From Mailhella sp. (GTDB lineage Bacteria > Desulfobacterota > Desulfovibrionia > Desulfovibrionales > Desulfovibrionaceae): 7,698 bases of DNA. The notes under the pieces are model-generated. The model did no database searches and was not told where the DNA came from. It was given only the letters and a program-made list of their open reading frames with translations. This document shows positions 1-6,501 of this stretch, one piece after another. A program made the position numbers and the translations under genes. The stretch covers positions 1 to 7,698 of the forward strand of contig JAFQPD010000124.1 in the NCBI GenBank assembly GCA_017411945.1. The letters are read 5' to 3'. The stretch's first letter is position 1; each line of letters opens with the position of its first letter.

Positions 1-21
1 AAACTTTTCTCCAGAAAAGTT
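1..21 (-). terminator. Hairpin terminator after nifS, cut by the window edge
   Basis: Positions 2-9 (AACTTTTC) and 14-21 (GAAAAGTT) are exact reverse complements around a 4-base loop. Read on the minus strand the stem lies about 25 bases past the nifS stop and ends in a T-rich arm. Any further T run lies outside the window. The position after nifS and the A/T-rich stem fit a Rho-independent terminator, but the truncation leaves the U tract unproven. Confidence 0.5.
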
Positions 22-46
22 CCTTCCCGCCCCCGTAACGACACTC

Positions 47-1225
47 TTACTTCTTCAGGAAAGCCGCGAAGGGAGAGATCTCGCGGAGGTTGTGGACGAT
101 CTTGGGCATGACTTCGAGCACGCGGTCCACTTCGGCTTCGGTATTGTAGCGGCAGAGGCTGAAGCGCACGGAACCATGGGCATAGGTGAAGGGAACGCCC
201 ATGGAGCGGAGCACATGGGAAGGTTCAAGACTGCCGGAAGTGCAGGCGGAGCCGGAGCTGGCGCAGATGCCGTACTGGTCCATCTGAAGCAGGAGGGCTT
301 CGCCTTCCACGGCTTCGAAGGAGATGTTCACAGTATTGGGCAGGCGGTGGGCTTCATCGCCGTTGATCTTGCAGTTCGGGATGGCGGCAAGCAGGCCGGC
401 CTGCAGGCGGTCGCGCATGGCGGCGACCTGAGTGCGCTCTTCCTGGATATTGGCGCCGGCGAGCTCGCAAGCCTTGCCCATACCGATGATGTAAGGCACG
501 TTTTCAGTACCGGCGCGACGGCCGCGTTCCTGATGACCGCCCTTGAGGAAGGGGCGGAAACGAGTGCCGCGGCGGACATAGAGGACGCCGATGCCCTTGG
601 GGGCATGGAGCTTGTGGCCGGACATGGCGAGGTAGTCGATGGGCAGTTTTTTGAGATCAATGATCTCCTTGCCCACGGCCTGCACAGCGTCGACATGGAG
701 CTGGACGCCATGCGCCTTCACGATCTGGGCCACCTTGTCGATGGGGAAGATAGTGCCGGTCTCGTTGTTGGCGTACATCATGGAAACGAGAGCGGTATCG
801 GGACGGATGGAACGCTCAAGCTCCTCAAGGTCGATCTGGCCCTTGTCGTCCACACCGAGCCAAGTCACGTCGTAGCCCTTGTCTTCAAGGTAGTGGCCGT
901 AGGCGAGCACGGCGGAATGCTCGACCTTGGTGGTGATGACGTGACGCTTCTCGGGCTGGGTCACGGTGGCCGAGTACCATGCGGAGTTGTCGGACTCGGA
1001 ACCGCAGGACGTGAAGATGACTTCCTCGGGATCGGCACCGATGAGCTGGCCTACCTGCTCGCGGGCAGTGTTCAGCCAGCGGCCCATCTGGCCGCCGAAG
1101 GTATGCATGCTGGAAGGGTTGCCGTAGAGCGGACCGAAGGCGGGAAGCATGGCTTCGAGCACTTCAGGGGCAACGGCAGTGGTAGCGTTATTGTCGAAGT
1201 AGATGACGTTGGTGCGGTCTGCCAT
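47..1225 (-). CDS. nifS: Cysteine desulfurase NifS
   Basis: This PLP enzyme converts L-cysteine to L-alanine and carries the released sulfur as a persulfide, which it passes to the NifU scaffold in the cytoplasm. The 392-residue product has the normal family length. Visible marks are the N-terminal DNNATT motif (residues 11-16), His103 in VEHSA, the PLP-binding Lys205 in SGHKLHAPKG, the RRAGTENV segment (236-243), and the catalytic Cys328 in SSGSACTSG. Spacing closely matches Azotobacter NifS (Lys202, Cys325). I chose the ATG at 1225 (protein starts MADRT): GGAGG lies 6 bases upstream, whereas the in-frame start six codons earlier falls inside nifU. One base separates it from the nifU stop, so the two are surely co-transcribed and probably translationally coupled. 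It could serve as the general desulfurase (IscS role) because no nitrogenase genes are visible. The family call is secure; the NifS rather than IscS label rests on the NifU partner. Confidence 0.95.
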   Translation of the reverse strand: MADRTNVIYFDNNATTAVAPEVLEAMLPAFGPLYGNPSSMHTFGGQMGRWLNTAREQVGQLIGADPEEVIFTSCGSESDNSAWYSATVTQPEKRHVITTKVEHSAVLAYGHYLEDKGYDVTWLGVDDKGQIDLEELERSIRPDTALVSMMYANNETGTIFPIDKVAQIVKAHGVQLHVDAVQAVGKEIIDLKKLPIDYLAMSGHKLHAPKGIGVLYVRRGTRFRPFLKGGHQERGRRAGTENVPYIIGMGKACELAGANIQEERTQVAAMRDRLQAGLLAAIPNCKINGDEAHRLPNTVNISFEAVEGEALLLQMDQYGICASSGSACTSGSLEPSHVLRSMGVPFTYAHGSVRFSLCRYNTEAEVDRVLEVMPKIVHNLREISPFAAFLKK

Positions 1226-1226
1226 G

Positions 1227-2063
1227 TTACGCCTCCACGACATTGATGGCAGGGTCGACCTGCTCGCGCAGGGTCTTCTCCACCAGATTCTTCAGGGTGA
1301 GCTGGCTGGCATGGCAGCCGGAGCAGGCGCCGCGCAGGGCCACGACGACAGTGGTGCCGTCCACATCGATGAGTTCGATGCTGCCGCCGTCAAGGGCGAG
1401 GCGGGGGGCGATGTCCTGGCTGAGGATGGTCATGACCTTCTGCATGCGCTGCACGTTGGTCATGCGGGCCACGGGCTTAATCTCCACCATGGGCTTCTCA
1501 ACAGCGCGGAGCTTGTCGAGTATGGTCTGGATCTCGTCCTTGCAGGCACCGCAGGCACCGCCGGCCTTGATGAAGTGGGTCACATCGTCGGCGCTGGACA
1601 GGTTGTTTTCCTGAGCGACCTTGATGATCTGCAGGTCAGTCACGCCGAAGCACTTGCACACGAGGCGGCCTTCTTCATCGTGCTTCTTGGGAGGCAGGCC
1701 CTTCCAGCGGCGGATGGCGTCTTCGAGAGCCTCTTCGCCCATGACGGAGCAGTGCATCTTTTCCTTGGGAAGGCCGCCGAGGTAGTCGGCGATCTCCTTA
1801 TTGGTCATCTGTGCGGCCTCTTCCATGGTCTTGCCCTTGATGAGCTCGGTGAGGGCGGAGCTGGAAGCGATGGCGCTGGCGCAGCCGAAGGTCTGGAACT
1901 TGGCATCTTCGATGACGCCTTCGGGGCTGACCTTCAGCATGAGCTTGAGGGCGTCGCCGCAGGCAAGGCTGCCGGCTTCGCCAATGACATTGGCATCTTC
2001 GAGAACGCCGGCGTTGCGCGGGTTCAGGAAGTGATCACGAACAGTATCAGTATATTCCCACAT
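1227..2063 (-). CDS. nifU: Fe-S cluster assembly scaffold NifU (three-domain form)
   Basis: This cytoplasmic scaffold receives sulfur from NifS and assembles Fe-S clusters for transfer to client proteins. The 278-residue protein shows all three modules of classical NifU. The IscU-like N-terminal domain (about 1-125) carries Cys35, Asp37, Cys61 and Cys105. The central Bfd-like domain (about 133-185) has the permanent [2Fe-2S] ligands Cys136, Cys138, Cys171 and Cys174. The C-terminal Nfu domain (about 200-278) has Cys247-x-x-Cys250. Numbering is within one residue of Azotobacter NifU through the central domain, so no ligand is missing. The ATG at 2063 follows AGGAG with a 6-base gap. It is the first gene of the nifUS operon. 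Modular NifU occurs in diazotrophs and also in non-fixing anaerobes and microaerophiles, where it does housekeeping Fe-S assembly. Which role applies here cannot be decided from this window. Confidence 0.95.
   Translation of the reverse strand: MWEYTDTVRDHFLNPRNAGVLEDANVIGEAGSLACGDALKLMLKVSPEGVIEDAKFQTFGCASAIASSSALTELIKGKTMEEAAQMTNKEIADYLGGLPKEKMHCSVMGEEALEDAIRRWKGLPPKKHDEEGRLVCKCFGVTDLQIIKVAQENNLSSADDVTHFIKAGGACGACKDEIQTILDKLRAVEKPMVEIKPVARMTNVQRMQKVMTILSQDIAPRLALDGGSIELIDVDGTTVVVALRGACSGCHASQLTLKNLVEKTLREQVDPAINVVEA
1232..1236 (-). promoter_or_regulatory. Ribosome binding site that fixes the nifS start
   Basis: GGAGG on the minus strand lies 6 bases before the ATG at 1225 and overlaps the last codons of nifU. 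It supports the shorter MADRT start over the longer in-frame one, and it suggests that nifU translation opens the nifS start. Confidence 0.75.
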
Positions 2064-2129
2064 AATTGTCTCCTGGATTCGGATGAGCTTTCGCCCACAG
2101 ACAAGCTGTCTTTCTATTGGTTGCCAGCA

Positions 2130-2157
2130 AGATTAAACACTTTTGCGCCAATGTCCA
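2130..2157 (-). promoter_or_regulatory. Candidate nifU promoter (weak)
   Basis: On the minus strand TGGACA (5 of 6 to the sigma-70 -35 box) is followed after 16 bases by TAATCT (3 of 6). An overlapping TTTAAT is a better -10 hexamer (5 of 6), but its spacing to TGGACA is only 14 bases. A promoter is expected here because the upstream gene ends in a strong terminator. The exact boxes are uncertain. Confidence 0.25.
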
Positions 2158-2172
2158 GAGCCACAGGCGCAA
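2143..2172. repeat. 7-bp inverted repeat in the nifU promoter region
   Basis: TTGCGCC (2143-2149) and GGCGCAA (2166-2172) are perfect reverse complements separated by 16 bases, and inner TGT/ACA can extend the pairing past a two-base bulge. The repeat lies between the upstream terminator and nifU and overlaps the putative -35 box. It may be an operator with half-sites about two helical turns apart, or simply an RNA hairpin. No known regulator is recognised. Confidence 0.4.
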
Positions 2173-2196
2173 GTTTCTAAAATCACTTTCTCCACG

Positions 2197-2238
2197 AGGA
2201 AAGCCGCCGTCAGACAGAACCCCGACGGCGGCTTTCCT
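2197..2238 (-). terminator. Terminator between the phosphate transporter gene and nifU
   Basis: A perfect 15-bp stem (2197-2211 with 2224-2238) closes a 12-base loop, beginning 14 bases past the transporter stop on the minus strand. Both arms carry an A/T-rich foot (AGGAAA/TTTCCT). There is no long T run beyond the stem, so termination efficiency is inferred. It separates the two minus-strand transcription units. Confidence 0.75.
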
Positions 2239-2252
2239 AAAAGTTTCGAAGC

Positions 2253-3863
2253 CTATTCTCCGCGCTTTTCGCACATATGGTCGGCTATCTTTCTGGAGCG
2301 GTAGGCGATCTGCTCCACGGCACCGAGCACGTCGATGAACACCAGGCCGGATTCGGCGGAGCACTTGCCTTCGCTCAAACGCTGGGCATGGTTGTTGCGC
2401 AGCTCGTTCTCGCCTTTGCGGATGCGCAGGGCAAGGTCGGCGAGGGCTTCACGGGTCACAGCCTCATCATTCTCTATGTTGATATAGGAAAGAGCCATGG
2501 ACAGGACCTGGCGCGCATCGCGGAACAGATCTCGTATCTCCTTCATGGCTTCGGGCGAGAATTCCTTGCCGCGCTTCTTGCGGTAGTCGTAGAAGTCCAT
2601 CATGCGCTTGCCCTTGTCGCCTATGCGCTCAAGGTCGCCTGCGCTGACGACGAGGGCTTCGAGTTCGGCGGCGGGCTTGCCGTCGATGCCGGCCTGCAGG
2701 ATGTCCGCAGCATAGAGGCGAATGGCGGTCTCCACGCGATCGAGCTTGTCTTCCAGCTCCATGATGTTTTCGCGCTCACTTTCCTTGCCCTCGAAGAACA
2801 GGCGTTCCACATGGCTGAGCAAATCCTCGAGCAGTTCGCCCATGGCGCGGCATTCGCGGCGCACGCAGCTGATGGCCACCACGGGAGTGCGCTGGATGAG
2901 GTTCGGGTCAAGGAATTTGGTATCGCGCGTGTCGATGTGGGGAGCGTCGGGGAATATCTTTCTGACCAGAGCGGCAAAAGGCCTGACGAAGGGCAGGAAG
3001 AGCAGAGTGTTGCAGATGTTGAACAGCGAGTGGGCGTTGGCTATCTGATGACCGATGGAAGAAGAGGTGGACTCGATGAAGCCAAGGTAGAAAGGCATGA
3101 GCGGCAGCCACACGCATACGCCGAGAAGATTGAACATCACATGGGAAGCGGCGGCCTGACGGGCGGCGCGGCCAGTGCCCATGGCGGCAAGCACGGCGGT
3201 GATGGTGGTGCCGATATTGTCGCCGAAGATGATCGGGATGGCGGCATCGAGCGGCAGAAGCCCCTGCGAACCGAGGGCTATGGTCAGGCCAACGGTGGCG
3301 GAGCTGGACTGGACCAGAAGCGTGAGGCCGGCACCGGCAAGAAGGCCAAGGAAAGGATTATGGGAAAACATGAGGAAAATGTCCTGCCTGTCCCTGAGGA
3401 AGGCCATGGAACTTTCCATAGTCTGCATGCCGATAAAGAGCAGGCCGAAACCAAACAGGCCTTCGCCGGCATGCTTCCACGTTTTGGACTTGCACACGAA
3501 CATGAGCAGTATGCCCACCATGATGAACAGGTAGGCAAAGTCCTTGATCTTGAAGGCGAGTATCTGGCCGGTGATGGTCGTGCCGATATTCGCGCCCATG
3601 ATGACGCCGATGGCCTGCGTCAGCGTCATGAGCCCGGCTTCCACGAAGCTCACAGTCATGACGGTGGTGGCGCTGGAGCTCTGTATGACCATGGTAACGC
3701 CTGCACCAAGGATCACGCCGAGCAGGGGAGTCTTGGTGAACATGCCGATGATGTTGCGCATGCGCTCACCGGCAAGGAGCTGGAGGGAGTCACTGATGAG
3801 CTTGATGGCATAAAGAAAGAGGCCTACGCCGCCAAGCAGCTGCATCGCGGTAAACAAGGACAT
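2253..3863 (-). CDS. Na+/phosphate cotransporter family protein with C-terminal PhoU-like domain
   Basis: This inner-membrane protein belongs to the Na/Pi-cotransporter II-related family and resembles E. coli YjbB in architecture and length (536 residues). It probably moves inorganic phosphate with sodium; direction cannot be read from sequence. The membrane half (about 1-310) contains the family's duplicated signature twice: QSSSATT at 61-67 with GANIGTT at 90-96, and QSSSAT at 185-190 with GDNIGTT at 214-220. This is the inverted-repeat fold typical of the family. Residues about 335-535 are soluble, helical and highly charged, as in a PhoU domain, which may gate or regulate transport. The ATG at 3863 has GGAG 8 bases upstream. 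It is a single-gene unit, divergent from the NSS transporter and closed by its own hairpin terminator. I saw no convincing Pho box upstream. The family is certain; physiological phosphate uptake or export is inferred. Confidence 0.9.
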   Translation of the reverse strand: MSLFTAMQLLGGVGLFLYAIKLISDSLQLLAGERMRNIIGMFTKTPLLGVILGAGVTMVIQSSSATTVMTVSFVEAGLMTLTQAIGVIMGANIGTTITGQILAFKIKDFAYLFIMVGILLMFVCKSKTWKHAGEGLFGFGLLFIGMQTMESSMAFLRDRQDIFLMFSHNPFLGLLAGAGLTLLVQSSSATVGLTIALGSQGLLPLDAAIPIIFGDNIGTTITAVLAAMGTGRAARQAAASHVMFNLLGVCVWLPLMPFYLGFIESTSSSIGHQIANAHSLFNICNTLLFLPFVRPFAALVRKIFPDAPHIDTRDTKFLDPNLIQRTPVVAISCVRRECRAMGELLEDLLSHVERLFFEGKESERENIMELEDKLDRVETAIRLYAADILQAGIDGKPAAELEALVVSAGDLERIGDKGKRMMDFYDYRKKRGKEFSPEAMKEIRDLFRDARQVLSMALSYINIENDEAVTREALADLALRIRKGENELRNNHAQRLSEGKCSAESGLVFIDVLGAVEQIAYRSRKIADHMCEKRGE

Positions 3864-4014
3864 TATGCGTTCTCCAGATTCGGATAGGGTTCAGCTATGC
3901 GCACCTTGCCAGAATTTTATGACAACAATGTTACAAATTCGATTTGAGCCAGCAACAAAAATCCGCCGCTTCAAAAAATTTACTCGCACGCCAAGATAAA
4001 TACGGATAAAAAAT

Positions 4015-4024
4015 CAACATGTTG
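4015..4024. promoter_or_regulatory. Perfect palindrome CAACATGTTG, possible operator
   Basis: The 10-base sequence is its own reverse complement and sits in A/T-rich sequence, followed by TATAAAAA on the plus strand. Its centre is about 77 bases upstream of the start site predicted from the NSS promoter candidate. A regulator site is possible, but a 10-bp palindrome can also arise by chance. Confidence 0.25.
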
Positions 4025-4061
4025 TATAAAAATAAACCAATCTTGCAACTTCAAGTTTTGC

Positions 4062-4090
4062 TTGTCATTTTTTGTAGGCTCTTATATCTT
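4062..4090 (+). promoter_or_regulatory. Candidate promoter for the NSS transporter gene
   Basis: TTGTCA at 4062-4067 (5 of 6 to the -35 consensus) is followed after exactly 17 bases by TATCTT at 4085-4090 (4 of 6 to the -10). The predicted start near 4097 gives a leader of about 23 bases that includes the AGGAG ribosome binding site at 4110-4114. An overlapping alternative is TTGCTT with TTATAT. Confidence 0.45.
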
Positions 4091-4119
4091 GTCAGGAACT
4101 TTCGTATTCAGGAGTATTT

Positions 4120-5499
4120 ATGTCTTCCAATTCTGGCGATTCCCGCGGCCTGTTCTCGGGCAACCTCGGCTACATCCTTGCCGTTGCCGGCTCTGCTGTC
4201 GGCCTCGGCAACATCTGGCGTTTCCCCTACCTCACCGCCAAGTACGGCGGCGGCATCTTCCTGCTCATCTACTTCCTCCTTCTGTTCACCTTTGGCTATG
4301 CCCTCATCATGGCCGAAACCAGCCTTGGCCGTAATACCCGCCTCAGCCCTGTGGGCGCTTACCGCACCTTTGCGGATAAGGCCAGCGGCTTCCTCAAAAT
4401 GGGCGGCTGGCTGAACGCCATCGTGCCCATGATCATCCTGCCCTACTACTGCCTTATCGGCGGCTGGGTCATCAAGTACATGTTCGAATACCTCACCGGC
4501 GGCGGCACCGGCGCGGCAGCCGACGGCTTCTTCGTGGGCTTCATCACCAGCGACTTCGTGCCCGTGACCTGGCATCTCATCTTCCTCGGCTGCACCGCCG
4601 CCATCATCCTGATGGGTGTGCAGAAGGGCGTGGAACGCGCTTCCGTGATCATGATGCCCATCCTGCTCGTGCTCGCCTTCATCATTGCCGTGTACTCCAT
4701 GACCCGTCCCGGCGCCGGTGCCGGCATCGCCTACTACCTTATCCCCGACTTCTCCAAGTTCTCCATCATGACCGTGGTCGCCGCCTGCGGCCAGCTCTTC
4801 TTCTCCCTCTCCGTGGGCATGGGCATCCTCATTACCTACGGCTCCTACATGAAGAAGGACGTGGACGTGGAAAAGGCCACTATCCGCATCGGCCTCATGG
4901 ACACCACTGTGGCCATGCTTGCTGGCTTCATGATCATCCCCGCTGTGTTCGCCTTCTCCGGCGGTGACGCCGCCGCTGTGAACGCCGGCCCCGGCCTGAT
5001 GTTCATCACCCTGCCCAAGGTCTTCGAAAGCATGGGCATGGGCTCCTTCATCGGCGCCGCCTTCTTCATCATGGTGTTCTTCGCCGCCCTCACCTCCAGC
5101 ATCTCCATCCTGGAGACCTGCGTGTCCACCCTTACCGACGAACTGAAGTGGAGCCGCAAGCGCGCTACCATGTTCATGTTCTTCGAAGCCATCGCCCTGG
5201 GCATCCCCTGTTCCCTCGGCTTCGGCGCCTGGGACTTCATCTCCATCGCCGGCCTCTCCATCCTCGATATGATGGACTTCCTCGCCAGCTCCATCCTCTG
5301 CCCGCTCTGCGCCCTGCTCACCTGCATACTCATCAGCCGCGTGGTCGGCACCCAGAAGATCGTGGACGAAATCAAGTCCACCTCCGCCTTCAAGGGTGAA
5401 GCTGTGTTCCGCTTCTGCCTGACCTACCTCGCTCCTGTCATTCTCCTTCTGGTGCTGGCTTCCTCCGTGGCCGCCACCCTCGGCTTCATCAAGATCTAA
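4120..5499 (+). CDS. Neurotransmitter:sodium symporter (NSS/SNF) family amino-acid transporter
   Basis: This inner-membrane LeuT-fold carrier couples Na+ entry to uptake of an amino acid or similar small molecule; the substrate is not predictable here. Helix 1 carries the family signature AGSAVGLGNIWRFPY (23-37), which includes the unwound substrate and sodium site, followed by KYGGG (41-45). I count about 11 hydrophobic segments: 16-36, 45-66, 94-120, 143-163, 170-190, 218-241, 256-280, 301-330, 345-362, 378-405 and 428-455. With 459 residues this matches the 11-helix bacterial subgroup (MhsT/TnaT type) rather than 12-helix LeuT. The ATG has AGGAG 5 bases upstream. Codons are almost all C- or G-ended, unlike the neighbouring amidohydrolase, which suggests high expression. 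It is a single-gene unit with its own promoter and terminator. The family is certain. Confidence 0.95.
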   Translation: MSSNSGDSRGLFSGNLGYILAVAGSAVGLGNIWRFPYLTAKYGGGIFLLIYFLLLFTFGYALIMAETSLGRNTRLSPVGAYRTFADKASGFLKMGGWLNAIVPMIILPYYCLIGGWVIKYMFEYLTGGGTGAAADGFFVGFITSDFVPVTWHLIFLGCTAAIILMGVQKGVERASVIMMPILLVLAFIIAVYSMTRPGAGAGIAYYLIPDFSKFSIMTVVAACGQLFFSLSVGMGILITYGSYMKKDVDVEKATIRIGLMDTTVAMLAGFMIIPAVFAFSGGDAAAVNAGPGLMFITLPKVFESMGMGSFIGAAFFIMVFFAALTSSISILETCVSTLTDELKWSRKRATMFMFFEAIALGIPCSLGFGAWDFISIAGLSILDMMDFLASSILCPLCALLTCILISRVVGTQKIVDEIKSTSAFKGEAVFRFCLTYLAPVILLLVLASSVAATLGFIKI

Positions 5500-5505
5500 G
5501 TTTCC

Positions 5506-5522
5506 GGGAGGCATTGCCTCCC
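5506..5522 (+). other. Small hairpin just after the NSS stop codon
   Basis: GGGAGGC (5506-5512) and GCCTCCC (5516-5522) pair perfectly around a 3-base loop, six bases after the stop codon. There is no T tract, so it is not a terminator by itself. It precedes the true terminator at 5535-5573 and might block 3'-end decay. Confidence 0.45.
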
Positions 5523-5534
5523 TGCGCTTAGCAT

Positions 5535-5573
5535 GAAAAACGGCCTGTCCCTTTCCGGGACAGGCCGTTTTTT
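5535..5573. terminator. Bidirectional Rho-independent terminator
   Basis: A perfect 16-bp stem (5536-5551 with 5557-5572) closes a 5-base loop. Six T's (5568-5573) end the plus-strand hairpin and five A's begin it, giving a U tract in both directions. It serves the NSS gene on the plus strand and the convergent amidohydrolase gene, whose stop lies 14 bases away, on the minus strand. Confidence 0.93.
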
Positions 5574-5586
5574 CATAGGCATGACC

Positions 5587-6360
5587 TCAATACAGTTCAG
5601 GCACCCTGTCCTCAAACACAGGAATCAGCTTCCTCGCCTGGCGTACCTGTTCCGGGTCGAAATCGGCCCAGATGATCTCCTCGCTCGTTCCGGCTTCAGC
5701 CAGTATTCTTCCATCGGGGGCAATGAGGGCTGAATGCCCGGCAAACTCCGTTCCTTCAGTGATGCCACATCGGTTGCAGGCGGCAAGGAACATCTGGTTC
5801 TCTATGGCGCGGGCACGCAGGAGAGTACTCCAATGACCTATGCGGGGGCTGGGCCATTCCGCACTGACGAAAAGGCATTCTGCCCCTTCCACAGCCAGGC
5901 GGCGCAGAAGCTCACAGAAACGGATGTCGTAACAGATGACAGAAGCGCAGCGCAGGCCGCCTGCGTCAAAAAGCGACAGCCTGCTTCCGGAGGCAAGGAA
6001 TCTGTCTTCGTCCATGAGGCGGAACAGATGGACCTTGTCATACGAGGCCGCATAATGACCTGCTCTATCGATGACTTGGGCCCTGTTGAAAAACTTTCCT
6101 CCGTCTGCCGCCAGCACAGAGCCGCCGACGAAGGACGCTCCCAGCTCGCAGGCCAGCCCTCCAAGAAAAGAGGCGTCGCCCAGCTCGTCTGCCAGTTCTG
6201 AAGACTGTTCCAGGGCGTATCCCGTAGACCACAGCTCCGGCAGTACGATGACGTCCGGCGAACAGAGTTTTTTTGCCTCAACGGCAAGGCGTCGAACGGA
6301 GGCCTGATTGGCCTCCCTGTCTCCTTTAACAATATCCATCTGTATGGCGCATACCCGCAC
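5587..6360 (-). CDS. Nitrilase-superfamily carbon-nitrogen hydrolase (omega-amidase/MtnU/YafV-like)
   Basis: This 257-residue cytoplasmic enzyme hydrolyses a C-N bond, most likely of a small amide. The catalytic triad is complete: Glu42 in LPELWSTGY, Lys109 in YDKVHLF and Cys143 in VICYDIRF, with an acidic DED run at 117-119 near the usual fourth conserved acid. The segment around residues 165-195 (SAEWPSPRIGHW...RARAIENQ...AACNRCG) resembles the omega-amidase-like branch (NIT2, YafV, MtnU), which acts on 2-oxoglutaramate or the methionine-salvage ketoacid amide. Substrate is inferred only from this resemblance. The start is GTG at 6360, supported by AGGAG 8 bases upstream. One oddity is Cys149 where the branch usually has Pro (IRFPEL becomes IRFCEL). 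Codons are mixed, including AGG, CGA, ATA and AAA, suggesting modest expression. It is a single gene, convergent with the NSS gene and divergent from the binding-protein gene. Confidence 0.88.
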   Translation of the reverse strand: MRVCAIQMDIVKGDREANQASVRRLAVEAKKLCSPDVIVLPELWSTGYALEQSSELADELGDASFLGGLACELGASFVGGSVLAADGGKFFNRAQVIDRAGHYAASYDKVHLFRLMDEDRFLASGSRLSLFDAGGLRCASVICYDIRFCELLRRLAVEGAECLFVSAEWPSPRIGHWSTLLRARAIENQMFLAACNRCGITEGTEFAGHSALIAPDGRILAEAGTSEEIIWADFDPEQVRQARKLIPVFEDRVPELY

Positions 6361-6368
6361 GACTTCAG

Positions 6369-6373
6369 CTCCT
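6369..6373 (-). promoter_or_regulatory. Ribosome binding site supporting the GTG start of the amidohydrolase
   Basis: AGGAG on the minus strand lies 8 bases before GTG at 6360. The encoded MRVCAIQMDI is the normal N-terminal beta strand of the nitrilase fold, so GTG rather than a later ATG is the start. Confidence 0.7.
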
Positions 6374-6381
6374 TTTTCTTT

Positions 6382-6410
6382 TTCATAAAGAAAGTCTCTG
6401 ATGCGGGCAA
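6382..6410 (-). promoter_or_regulatory. Weak candidate promoter for the amidohydrolase
   Basis: On the minus strand TTGCCC (4 of 6) is followed after 17 bases by TATGAA (4 of 6). The predicted start would lie only a few bases before the ribosome binding site, which is tight, so this is tentative. Confidence 0.25.
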
Positions 6411-6439
6411 CATTTATGCGCCCTTTTCTTCAGAGATAC

Positions 6440-6468
6440 TTGCCAGAAACGGACTTCGCACCTACTAT
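6440..6468 (+). promoter_or_regulatory. Candidate promoter for the substrate-binding protein gene
   Basis: TTGCCA at 6440-6445 (5 of 6) and TACTAT at 6463-6468 (4 of 6) are spaced by exactly 17 bases. The predicted start near 6475 leaves a leader of about 27 bases containing AAAGGA at 6488-6493. The -35 box overlaps the CTTGCCAGAA word also found in another divergent region. Confidence 0.5.
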
Positions 6469-6501
6469 CCCAGCAAACTCCAGTCATAAAGGAAAACTCC
6501 C

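Larger units (their letters stand above)
3864..4119. other. AT-rich divergent intergenic region
   Basis: These 256 bases separate the divergent phosphate and NSS transporter genes and hold no plausible coding sequence. The composition is much richer in A and T than the flanking genes, as expected for two back-to-back promoters. It contains A-runs around 3973-3980 and 4007-4013, a 10-bp palindrome at 4015-4024 and the NSS promoter candidate at 4062-4090. No clear sigma-70 pair was found for the minus-strand gene. Confidence 0.7.

Noticed and set aside
47..1243. Longer nifS start six codons upstream (MSWRRN)
   Set aside because: It lies inside nifU, and the GGAGG ribosome binding site is placed for the MADRT start at 1225.
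92..1246. Plus-strand open frame (384 codons) opposite nifS
   Set aside because: Antisense shadow of a cysteine desulfurase with complete catalytic motifs.
2099..2111. AGACA-AGC-TGTCT inverted repeat in the nifU leader
   Set aside because: Five-base arms with a three-base centre are common by chance, and no regulator or terminator role is apparent.
2277..3887. Long plus-strand open frame (536 codons) opposite the phosphate transporter gene
   Set aside because: It is the antisense shadow of a secure gene; strong G/C-ended codon use removes stop codons on the other strand. The product is His/Gly/Asp/Glu-rich with no recognisable motif.
3905..3926. Possible Pho box upstream of the phosphate transporter (minus strand TTGTCAT and CTGGCAA)
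   Set aside because: The two elements are separated by 6 bases rather than the 4 of the known PhoB box, and the second matches poorly.
2253..4119. Sigma-54 promoter for the phosphate transporter (TGGCAAGG on the minus strand)
   Set aside because: The GC element at the required spacing is absent.
4108..5514. Minus-strand open frame (468 codons) opposite the NSS gene
   Set aside because: Antisense shadow; the product is low-complexity His/Gly/Glu/Asp-rich, and the sense strand encodes a clear membrane transporter.
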